DNA of 64,000 nucleotides, from NCBI RefSeq assembly GCF_020497125.1, contig NC_059072.1, positions 307,476,781 through 307,540,780 on the forward strand. The letters are read 5' to 3'. Source of the DNA: Mauremys mutica (taxonomy: Eukaryota > Chordata > Testudines > Geoemydidae). The notes beneath the pieces were generated by a model. It saw nothing but the letters and a program-made list of their open reading frames with translations, was not told where the DNA came from and did not search any database. The position numbers and the translations under genes are program-made. This document shows positions 11,345 to 20,117 of this stretch, piece after piece. Numbering within the stretch: position 1 is the stretch's first letter; each line of letters begins with the position of its first letter.

Positions 11345-11890
11345 AGGACTGCAGGTCTCAAACCCAGGGTACTCAAACAGTACTCCGACCAGAGTCACCA
11401 CCTAGGAGCTTACTGGTACTGGGCAGGGAGTATGAGATGATGGACTCAAGCTCACCCTGGGCACTGGCCACAAAGCTCCAACTAGAAGAGATGTCCAGCC
11501 TCTCCAATTGGCTCAGACTCACTATTTAAGCCAGAAAAAGGCACAGACAGTCATCTAACCAACCAAGTAAATCTCTGGCTGGCTGCTACATTGAACCCTT
11601 TCTTCTCACCTGACTCCTGAGCCCTGCCTCATTCCTGATTCCTGCCTTCCTGTCCTGTTCCTGGTGCCTGTCCTCCTGCCTTGTTCCAGATTCCCACTTC
11701 TATGCTCCACCTCTGGCTACTGATTTGAACTCTACCCTTGGCTTGATTCCAGACCCTGATTCCAGCTCTGACCCTTGGCTTGATTCCTGACTGGCTCTGA
11801 TTCTTGGCTTGACTCATGACTCTTGTCTGACCTCTAGTTTCTGACCACAACTGCTCTGACCATGAGGTCTGATCACTCAAGTCCCAGATT
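11345..11890 (+). repeat. LTR-like or minisatellite-like repeat with TTGGCTTGATTCC units
   Basis: A TATTTAAGCC box at 11522 is followed by a pyrimidine-rich tract in which TTGGCTTGATTCC/TTGGCTTGACTC variants recur between 11740 and 11820. The arrangement resembles the R-U5 part of a reptile LTR, but I found no TG/CA ends and no duplication, so the class is uncertain. Confidence 0.35.
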
Positions 11891-11894
11891 ATGA

Positions 11895-12690
11895 TACAGG
11901 CATGGGTGGCAAGTTTGTAGAAATTTTGGTGGTGCCCAGAACCCGCCCCCCCCAACTCCGCCCCCACCTGCCTAAGGCTCTGGGAGGGGTTGGGGGGGGA
12001 GGTCTGGGGTGCAGGTCCTGGGCTGGGGATTAGGGTGCAGGAGGGGTGCAGGGTGCAGGCTTTGGGATGGAGTTTGAGTGCTGGGTGCAGGCTCCGGGCT
12101 GGGGCTGGGGGCATCAGAAGGGGTGAGGGGTGCTGGCTCTGGGAGGGAGTTTGAGGGTGGGGAAGGGGTGTGTGGGAAAGGGGAGGTGGTGCACACTCTG
12201 GGAGGGAGTTTGGGGATAGGAGGGAGTGCAGAGGTGAGGGCTGTGGGGCTGAGAATGAGGGATTCATGACGTGGGGGGGGGCTCAGGGCTGGGGCAGAGG
12301 ATCAGGGTGAAGGGGGATGAGGGTTGGGGCTGAGGATGAGGGATTCATGATGTGGGGGGGCTCAGGGCTGAGGCAGAGGATTAGGGTGTGGGGGGCTGAG
12401 GGGTTTGGGGCGTTGGAGAGGCTCAGGGCTAGGGCCAAAGGGCAGGGTAAGGGCAGCCTGCCTTGCCAGTAGGGGATGGCAGGCACTAGGACCCTGGGGC
12501 AGCAGACAGCAGTTCTGCCGGCTGCGGGGCAGGGCGGCGGGGGGAGACCCGCGGGGGACGGGGCCCGATCCAGGCAGGGCCAGGGGAGAGACCCAGGTCC
12601 AAATATTGCTGGAGCAGGGCCCCCAGCCCTGAATATTCCTGGTGCCCGAGCACTGCAAACATATATAACCTGCCGCCTATGGATACAGGG
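11895..12690. repeat. G-rich interspersed repeat
   Basis: From 11975 to 12440 the plus strand is dominated by GGGGT/GGGCTGGGG runs with imperfect units such as CTCAGGGCTGGGGCAGAGGA and GAGGATGAGGGATTCATGA repeated near 12240-12390. The complementary strand has long proline/serine-rich open frames that follow the base composition and are not genes. Confidence 0.65.
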
Positions 12691-12769
12691 TCTGATACCA
12701 CAGTGGCCCTTGGCAGCCAGGAGGAGGAATTGCAAGGAAAATCTAGTTGAGCCCCCATAGGGCCAGGAT

Positions 12770-12992
12770 GGAACATGCTCAGTCACTCTGTGGGAATGGT
12801 GCATGCACAGCCTGTTCAGCATTTAGGTCAAGGAACCCTGAGGGAAAGGAGCATGCTCAGTGAGGATGGAATCCAGATAATTTAGCCACTAAACTCTAAA
12901 TGGTCTCTACTGAGCATGTGCCCATTGAGATTTTTCAGTGGTTTATAACTTGGCCACATTTTCACAGGAACATAACAAAGCAAATCCCTGAG
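12770..12992. repeat. Interspersed repeat, left part, interrupted
   Basis: Contains GAGCATGCTCAGT repeats and TTTATAACTTGGCCA, also found at 42720-43240. The related sequence resumes near 14038, so the intervening segment looks like an insertion. Confidence 0.5.
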
Positions 12993-14037
12993 ATGTAAGA
13001 GTTTTATGAACAGTGTATGTGAGATGATCAGTGAGGTAAAGTTACTGTGTAACTATGGTAGGATATTAAAATTTTATGTATGACTGTATTGCTCTAACTT
13101 ATTTTGGGGGTAGTAGAATGTTTATTATATGCCCATAATACTTTAATTCCATGGGGTCTGTGCATGAAGGCAACACAATGGCTTACCAGATAAAAGCATC
13201 CAGGCATACACTTGAAAGACAATGGGATAACCTGTTAGCTTCAAGGACCTGGATCTTGTCAAGTTGCAAGCCATGTTTTTACCAAAGCTGGGTTCCTGGA
13301 AGTCAAAAGAACACCAAACAGTTAAAAAGCCCTTCTCAGGGGAAGAACAGTGGTCAATTGTCCAAGACTGACCAGGGAGTCAGTCTGACACAAGGAGAGT
13401 CTCTGTGGAGGGAGTCTGAAGAAGCTGGGCTTTCCCAGATCCAGGGAACAGTAAGCCAAATGGAAAATCAGGCATGTGTATAGACTGGTTTATTGTTTCT
13501 AAAATCAAGTATCAGAGGGGTAGCCGTGTTAGTCTGGATCTCTAAAAGCAGCAAAGAGTCCGGTGGCACCTTATAGACGAACAGACGTTTTGGAGCATGA
13601 GCTTTCGTGGGTGAATACCCACTTCGTCGGATGCATCCACGAAAGTGGGTATTCACCCACGAAAGCTCATGCTCCAAAATGTCTGTTAGTCTATAAGGTG
13701 CCACAGGACTCTTTGCTGCTGTTTCTAAAATGTATTTTTATTTGAAATGCTTTTGTTCTAATAAACAATACTCTGCTTTAAGAAGGCTGCCTGGTCACTG
13801 GTTACTACTGTCATGCTCCTGGAGTGAACACAACTGAAGGGTCTGAGCCTGTTAGACCTCCTGAGGTAATCACAGGGGATTGCGGCCAGGACTCAATCTG
13901 AGAGTGGGAGAATTGCATGATTCTGTCCCAAGAAAGGTGATGATGTGAGGTCTGATACCTGAGAGTGGGTGCACTCAAAGAGACCAGGAGGCATCAGAGG
14001 TGCAGTTATCCCGCTAACTGTGGCACGCAAAACAAAA
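12993..14037 (+). mobile_element. Probable solo LTR
   Basis: A roughly 1.0-kb segment splits an older repeat. It contains AATAAACAATACTCTGC near 13760, followed by a stretch resembling LTR U5 sequence, and it plausibly starts TG near 12993 and ends CA near 14036. I did not find a clean target duplication, so boundaries are approximate. A separate palindromic retroposon is inserted inside it at 13506. Confidence 0.4.
13506..13720 (+). mobile_element. Palindromic retroposon-like repeat with 11-bp target duplication
   Basis: Starts CAAGTATCAGAGGGGTAGCC, then reads GCAGCAAAGAGTC through GGATGCATC before reversing into a near-exact inverted copy ending ACTCTTTGCTGCT. The arms are about 85 bp (13548-13630 against 13635-13722) with a tiny loop. 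GTTTCTAAAAT occurs on both sides (13495-13505 and 13721-13731). A duplication of this length fits target-primed insertion better than a cut-and-paste transposon. No coding content. Confidence 0.75.
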
Positions 14038-14310
14038 TATTTTCCTTTAATCTTATAATCGGAAATGGCTGAACTGTTTTGCAGAAACTTTAAAATAAAA
14101 AGTCAGTCAGAGGCAGACACCCAGCATGGGAAACTTCAGCCCAACTGGTTAAAGATTAACAATGTTAAAAACAACTGAAATAAGGGCCATCTTATAATGG
14201 AAAGTGTTGGGCAACGGTACCTTTATTCAGAGGTACCCATTCAACATTTAATAACAGGCGCTATATGAATAATTTTCATCCACATCACGCTTCATTCTCA
14301 TGTGGAAGTG
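14038..14310. repeat. Interspersed repeat, right part
   Basis: Shares CAACTGGTTAAAG, TTATAATGGAAAGTGT and related phrases with 43110-43180, continuing the repeat broken at 12992. Confidence 0.5.
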
Positions 14311-14589
14311 AAGAAATGTTTCATTTTGCCTTAGTCAAACCTAGAAATTGGACCCAGGAATTAAAAGGACAAATACACAATATGAAAAACAAATAACCAA
14401 AGATATTAAGGAAAATAATAGATTCTTTAAAGACATTTCATTCAAGAAAGCTTTTTGTCTATCCTTAGGCCCTATATAGTACCAAAGGGGAAATGAAAGA
14501 GAATGGAAAAGTTATAGAGAGTTTTAATGCAAATAATTCATTTGTTTTTAATATAGAAGGCAATAGAGAAATTAATATCCCAAGGGCAT

Positions 14590-14960
14590 GTTTTACGGGA
14601 AATTAGAGTATAGCTTTAACAGACCTGGAGGTCTCTAAGGAAGAGGTTATGGGCAGCTTGAGAAACTCAAGTGCAGTAAATCTCCAGGAGTACATGCTAT
14701 TTATCCAAGAGCTCTGAAAGAAATAAAATGTGAAAACGAGGAGACCATGATAAGGATTTGTCAATTATCCCCAAGAACACCAAATATTCCTCAAGACTGG
14801 ACAATTGCTCATAGTTAACCATCCTCAGAAGGGGACATAAAGGTCACCTTCACTATAGACCAAAGTCACACCACAGTTTCTGAGGAAATTGATTGTGAAT
14901 ATTTTTAACAATAGGGTAATGGCAGGATAAGTATAAATGGATGGGGTAATAGCATCACAG
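14590..14960 (+). pseudogene. Old CR1/L3-like LINE reverse transcriptase remnant
   Basis: Conceptual translation of 14677-14840 gives SPGVHAIYPRALKE followed after about 20 residues by PQDWTIAHS and a stop. This is the pattern PGPDxIHPRxLKE...PxDWxxAxV that opens the RT domain of CR1/L3/L2-type LINEs. The rest is disrupted. It is clearly older than the CR1 copy at 37.5 kb. Confidence 0.55.
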
Positions 14961-15682
14961 CTTCCAGATTAAACTGTGCTTTCTAACTTCTTAAAAATAT
15001 TTGAAAGGAACACAAATTACTTGGATTTTCCATGACAATATTAAGGAAAACAAATAAGCACACGTTATGGAGCAGTCTAATCATGGATTAGGAAATAAAG
15101 AATCAGAGTAACTAGGCACTCCTCGGAGTAGAAAGAAGTTGTAATCCTTGCCCAAACTAGGTTGTTTGTCATTTCCTTTGCCCAAAATAGCCCCCGTCAA
15201 TCCTGCAGCACTATTTGGGGAGGAAGATTGCAAGCCCCCACTGGCACAGAGAGCAAGCTAGGAGCATGAGGAAGGAGGGAGGGGATCTGGCCAGAGTATG
15301 TTGCACCCCAGTGACCTCTGGCTGCAGAACAGACTATTGGGAGTCACTGTTGTAGGGCAAAATTTAGAGCAGCCAGAAGGCTACTCTAAATTTTGCTGGA
15401 GACTGGTCTTTCCCGGAGCAGATCCAGGGATAGTGGGAGATTTAAAACCACCTTTGCCTCCACTCTTTTCTGCTATGTCAAGCAGAACTTGGCACAATGA
15501 GATTCTGGGCCCTGATTTGTAAATATGTTTTAGCTACCTCAATCTTCAATTATAAGCAGTGGGAAGGTATAACTATAACTTGTTTTAATGATTGCATGTC
15601 AATTATATGTATCTCAAAAGCTATTTTTACTTTGTCTTTGTTTTCTGATTTCAGTAAATGTATAGGTAATACTTACTCCTGC

Positions 15683-15750
15683 CTTGAGTGTGGGGACTGG
15701 ACTAGAAAACCTCTCAAGGTCCCTTCTGGTCCTATGATTCTATTATCTTA
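15683..15750 (+). mobile_element. CR1 3' end fragment
   Basis: GGACTGGACTAGAAAACCTC, TCAAGGTCCCTTCTGG and TCCTATGATTCTAT match the conserved CR1 3' terminus seen in full at 39305-39352. 5'-truncated. Confidence 0.75.
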
Positions 15751-16409
15751 GGGGAAAACATGGATCTTGGACTGTAGAACTGGATCAATAAGACAAAATA
15801 TTAAAATAATAATATCACAACTCTTTGAAATCTCAACTGAGGCTCTGAAACCAGCAAGCTCCTTTACAGGCTATCATTCAACTTCCTCTGCCCTCTCTCC
15901 CCACAAGATTCTACACTATCTGTCAGCTGGCAAAGAGACTCTAACTCCTTGGTTGGCACTGTTCTTAGACTACTGTGAAAACAGTGCAACAGATTAGAAA
16001 TATGTCCCCTTGCAACAAATACTTTAAAACTTTGCTGTTGTGTCACAACTCTGCCATGATTCTGGAAAATTAGCAAAGGCAGTTTGGGAGAAAGTTTTAA
16101 AGAGGCCCCAAATTAAGCCTCTAATTTTGACCCACAATACAGAATTGCAGGTAGAAATATGGTACATAGATGCTTAACTAAGTGATCTGCAGTTGCAATC
16201 AGGTAGATAGATATCCAAATATTAGTCCTTGTTCCCACAAGCAATTATGAGTGAAAGTTTCCACTGGAAGCAACTAAAAAAATAGATCAGGTTTTTGGAT
16301 CTGATGTAAGGACACGTTGCCAATTTTGGATAACTGAAATTCAAGATTATGACTGAGTCAATTATTACTTCTGAATAGGGTTTTCTATGGTGCTTGTCAT
16401 TGTAGTGTC
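15751..16409. other. Intergenic, nothing recognised
   Basis: AT-rich noncoding sequence without a repeat end or exon that I can support. Confidence 0.4.
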
Positions 16410-16640
16410 TCAGTGTCTAAAAGTATTACTGAATTTATCTTCACAACACCTTTGTGATATAAGGAAGGACTGTCCCACTTTATAGATGGCAAACTAAGGC
16501 ACAGAGAGGTTAAGGATCAGATTTTTCAAAGGTATTTAGGCAACTGACTCCTGGAGTTAGGCATCTATATACCTGTAAGATCTGTGGCACAACTAGGAAT
16601 TGAAACCATGTCTCCTGATCTATGTCTCAATCACGCCAGT
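16410..16640 (+). repeat. MIR-type SINE
   Basis: CCCACTTTATAGATGGCAAA, then CTAAGGCACAGAGAGGTTAAG and a distal AGGAATTGAAACCATGTCTC follow the order of the ancient MIR/CORE SINE. The middle is replaced by a TTTTCAAAGGTATTTAGGC segment resembling the short foldback repeat at 10451. Confidence 0.65.
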
Positions 16641-16700
16641 GTCTCTCTTTAGTGGGTCTGTTCCCTATGTGCCTACTTAATTTTATTAGGTGGGGACACA

Positions 16701-16930
16701 GAAAAGACGGTTACTCACCTTTGTAACTGTTGTTCTTCGAGATGTGTTGCTCATATCCATTCCAATTAGGTGCGCGCGCGCCGCGTGCACGTTCGTCGGA
16801 AGACTTTTTACCCTAGCAGCACTCGGTGGGTCGGCTGGGCGCCCCCTGGAGTGGCGCCGCTATAGTGCCAAATGTATACCCCTGCCGACCCATCTGCTCC
16901 TCAGTTCCTTCTTGCCGGCTACTCCGACAG
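16701..16930. repeat. DIRS inverted terminal repeat (3' side of element)
   Basis: CACGTTCGTCGGAAGACTTT, CCCTAGCAGCACTCGG and GCGCCCCCTGGAGTGGCGCC are matched in inverse order at 22655-22800. The outer 63 bp (16701-16763) differ from the other terminus but are complementary to 16951-17013. Confidence 0.88.
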
Positions 16931-16950
16931 CAGGGAAGGAGGGCGGGTTT

Positions 16951-17051
16951 GGAATGGATATGAGCAACACATCTCGAAGAACAACAGTTACAACGGTGAG
17001 TAACCGTCTTTTCTTCTTCGAGTGCTTGCTCATATGCATTCCAATTAGGTG
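16951..17051. repeat. DIRS internal complementary region
   Basis: Two abutting modules. 16951-17013 is the inverted complement of the terminus 16701-16763 (62 of 63 bases). 17014-17051 is the inverted complement of the other terminus, 22808-22845 (37 of 38 bases). In DIRS elements this region templates joining of the two dissimilar ends during replication to a circle. Confidence 0.88.
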
Positions 17052-17066
17052 ATTCCCAAGCCTTAC

Positions 17067-18395
17067 CTAGGCGGTGGGGTCGGAGTGAGACGTCGCGGAG
17101 TGTAAGACCGCTGAGCCAAAGGCAGCATCGTCTCTAGATTGTTGAACCAAGGTGTAATGCGCCGCAAAGGTATGGATGGAAGACCAGGTAGCGGCCTTAC
17201 AGATTGCTTGAATGGGCACATGGGCCAGGAAGGCAGCCGAGGAGGCTTGAGCCCGAGTGGAATGGGCAGTCAGATGTCCAGCAGGAACCTGCGCTAAGTC
17301 ATAGCATGCCCGGATACAAGACGTCACCCAAGAAGCAATTCGCTGGGAGGAGATGGGCATACCCTTCATGCGGTCAGCGACAGCCACAAAGAGCTGAGGA
17401 GACCGCCGGAAGGGCCTGGTTCTCTCAATATAAAAGGTGAGAGCCCTGCGGACGTCCAAGGTGTGCAGTTGCTGCTCCCGACGCGACGAGTGTGGTTTCG
17501 GGAAGAAAACAGGGAGGAAAACGTCCTGATTGACGTGGAATGCAGACACCACTTTAGGGAGAAAGGCTGGGTGAGGTCGGAGCTGTACCTTGTCCTTATG
17601 GAAGACCGTGTACGGAGGATCTGCAGTGAATGCGTGAAGCTCTGAAACTCGTCTCGCCGATGTAATGGCGACGAGGAAGGCCGTCTTCCAGGAGAGGTAC
17701 AGCAACGAGCAGGTGGCCAAAGGCTCAAAGGGATGACGCATAAGCTGAGCGAGCACCAGGTTCAAGTCCCAAGTAGGGGCAGGTCTCCTGACCTGAGGGT
17801 ACAGACGTTCCAAGCCCCTCCGAAACCTGGACACCATATGGTGAGAGAAGACTGTAGAGCCTGCATCTCCGGGATGGAAGGCGGAAATGGCAGCAATATG
17901 CACTTTAGTGGACGAGACCGACAGGTTCTGCTCCTTAAGGGACCATAAGTAGTCCAGGATAATGGGAATGGGCACCTGATCCGGGAGGGAATCCCGCTGA
18001 GCGCACCAACAAGAGAAGCGCTTCCACTTGGCGAGATATGTTGTTCGCGTAGAAGGCTTTCTACTCCCCAATAGGACCTGCTGTACAGCGTCCGAACAGC
18101 GCAACTCCGACTCGTTTAGCCAGAGAGCAGCCATGCTGTCAGATGGAGGGACTGTAGGTCCAGGTGGTGAAGTCTGCCGAAGTCCTGGGATATGAGGTCT
18201 GGATAGAGCAGCAAGGGTATCGGATCTGCCACTGAGAGGTCGAGCAACTGCGTGTACCAATGTTGCCTCGACCACGCTGGAGCAATTAGGATCAGCCGAG
18301 CCTGTCTTTGCGGAGCTTGAGGAGGACTCGGTGGACGAGTGGGAACGGAGGGAAGGCATAAAGGAGGCGATCGTTCCACGGAAGCAGGAAGGCAT
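17067..18395 (-). CDS. DIRS tyrosine recombinase
   Basis: A 442-residue open frame encodes the integrase-like tyrosine recombinase that inserts the circular DNA intermediate. An N-terminal arm-binding/SAM-like region spans roughly residues 90-205, and the catalytic domain about 215-420. The active-site set is present: Arg in SARRVSEL (R249), His and Arg in AHSTR (H378, R381), Trp in ATWSS (W404) and the nucleophile Tyr in AAHYTL (Y414). No stop or frameshift is visible. The first Met lies inside the overlap with RNase H (18292-18395, different frame), so the true start may be lower or depend on the upstream frame. An Arg/Ser-rich leader precedes the fold. Related, broken sequence occurs at 27950-29690. 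Confidence 0.85.
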   Translation of the reverse strand: MPSCFRGTIASFMPSLRSHSSTESSSSSAKTGSADPNCSSVVEATLVHAVARPLSGRSDTLAALSRPHIPGLRQTSPPGPTVPPSDSMAALWLNESELRCSDAVQQVLLGSRKPSTRTTYLAKWKRFSCWCAQRDSLPDQVPIPIILDYLWSLKEQNLSVSSTKVHIAAISAFHPGDAGSTVFSHHMVSRFRRGLERLYPQVRRPAPTWDLNLVLAQLMRHPFEPLATCSLLYLSWKTAFLVAITSARRVSELHAFTADPPYTVFHKDKVQLRPHPAFLPKVVSAFHVNQDVFLPVFFPKPHSSRREQQLHTLDVRRALTFYIERTRPFRRSPQLFVAVADRMKGMPISSQRIASWVTSCIRACYDLAQVPAGHLTAHSTRAQASSAAFLAHVPIQAICKAATWSSIHTFAAHYTLVQQSRDDAAFGSAVLHSATSHSDPTA

Positions 18396-19961
18396 CCGAG
18401 AGGGAGCCCGGGAAGCGACCCTGGAGAGAGCAGAACTGCTGGCACTTCCGGTTCTGTCGGGTGGCGAAAAGGTCTATGAGGGGAAACCCCCACCTTTGGA
18501 AGATCGAATAGAGGACGTCCGGGCGGATGGACCACTCGTGAGTGAGGAAGGATCTGCTCAATTGGTCCGCCAAGGTGTTCCAGACTCCTGGGAGAAAGGA
18601 TGCTACCAGGTCTATTGAGTGGGCTATGCAAAAGTCCCAAAGCAGAATCGCTTCCCGACAGAGGGGGGAAGATCGCGTTCCCCCTTGCTTGTTGATATAA
18701 TACATGGCCGTTGTGTTGTCCGTGAAGACCGAGACACAACGACCCTGTAGCTGATCCTGGAACGCCTGACACGCCAGGCGGACTGCCCTCAACTCCCGAA
18801 CATTTATGTGCAGCGCTAACTCCTGGGGAAACCAAAGGGCTTGAGTACGAAGTCGCCCCAGATGTGCGCCCCAACCCAGGGACGACGCGTCCGTTGTTAA
18901 GGACACCGAGGGTTGCGGCGGATGGAATGGGAGGCCCGAGCACACCAGGGACTGCGACCTCCACCAATGAGGGAGGTGAGGACACTCGGTGGAATGGTGA
19001 GAATCATGTCTATGGCGTCTCTGCCCGGACGGTACGTCGAGGCGAGCCAAGTTTGAAGGGGCCTCATGCGCAGCCTGGCGTGCTTTGTCACGAACGTGCA
19101 CGCTGCCAGGTGGCCGAGGAGGCGGATGCAAGAGCACGCCGAGGTTGTCGGAAAGTCCTGGAGCGTCTGAATGAGAGAGACAATCGAGTGAAAGCGAGGC
19201 AAGGGCAGACTGGCTGTTGCGAGAGTGGAGTCTAGCAATGCCCCGATGAACTCTATTCTCTGCGTAGGTACTAGGGTGGATTTCCCTACGTTGAGCAAGA
19301 GTCCTAGATGGGCGAACATGCCTTTGATGATGTCCACTGCCGTGGTCACTTGCGCGGCCGAGGTTCCTCGAATTAGCCAATCGTCGAGGTATGGGAAGAC
19401 ATGAATTCAGCGGCGGCGGAGGAAGGCTGCGACTACTGCCATGCACTTTGTAAACACCCGCGAGGCCGTGGAGAGGCCGAAGGGGAGGACTGTAAACTGA
19501 AAGTGCTGGCAGCCCACCACAAACCGCAAATACCGCCTGTGCGGAGGGTATATAGAAATATGGAAATATGCGTCCTTCATGTCGAGAGCTGCATACCAAT
19601 CTCCGGGATCCAGGGAAGGGATGATGGTCCCCAGGGATACCATGTGAAACTTGAACTTTTTCAGGTACTTGTTCAGGCCTCGCAGGTCGAGGATAGGTCG
19701 GAGACCGCCTTTCGCCTTGGGGATTAGAAAGTAACGGGAATAAAACCCCTTGCCCCTTGAGCCCTCTGGTACCTCCTCTATAGCCCCGATGGTCCGGAGC
19801 TGGCGTACCTCCTGCAAGAGGAGTTGCTCGTGAGAGGGGTCCCTGAAGAGGGACGAGGAAGGGGGGTGGGGGGGTGGGAGGGTGGGGTTGAAAGAAACTG
19901 AAGGTGGTATCCCAGTTCCACCGTGCGAAGGACCCAACGATCGGAAGTGATGTGGGACCAC
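18292..19961 (-). pseudogene. DIRS reverse transcriptase-RNase H, lightly damaged
   Basis: RT fingers and palm lie in 19407-19961: KGGLRPILDLRGLN, then LDMKDAYFHISI with the first catalytic Asp, then VLPFGLSTA. The YLDDWLI box follows directly at about 19372-19392 in the same frame, but a TGA at 19407-19409 stands between. Its context suggests a CpG transition from an arginine codon. The RT thumb runs in that frame to 18897. RNase H occupies another frame from about 18935: TDASSLGWGA, NVRELRAV, VFTDNTTAMYY and NTLADQLSR supply the four acidic positions. The frame change near 18970 is probably a one-base loss. The frame ends at 18292, overlapping the recombinase by 104 bases. Confidence 0.83.
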
Positions 19962-20117
19962 GCAGGGAGGAAAAAGGAAAGACAGTTGTAAAACAAAAAT
20001 GGGTCCTCGGAGGTCATCAGTACGCTGCTCTCGGGCGCACCCTCAAAAGTTTGGTTTCGGGCCCGCGGGTGGTTTAGCGGAGCCGGAATTGTTGTTGCCC
20101 CCTTGAGGTCCAGACTG

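Noticed and set aside
11629..12822. Long proline/serine-rich minus-strand open frames
   Set aside because: They mirror the G-rich plus-strand repeat, exist in several frames at once and show no conserved motif; compositional artefacts.
13563..13745. Two near-identical short proteins on opposite strands
   Set aside because: They are the two arms of the palindromic repeat read in both directions.
16701..17013. Stand-alone 313-bp foldback MITE
   Set aside because: The arms are explained as DIRS terminus and internal complementary region, and the same arrangement recurs at the second DIRS locus.
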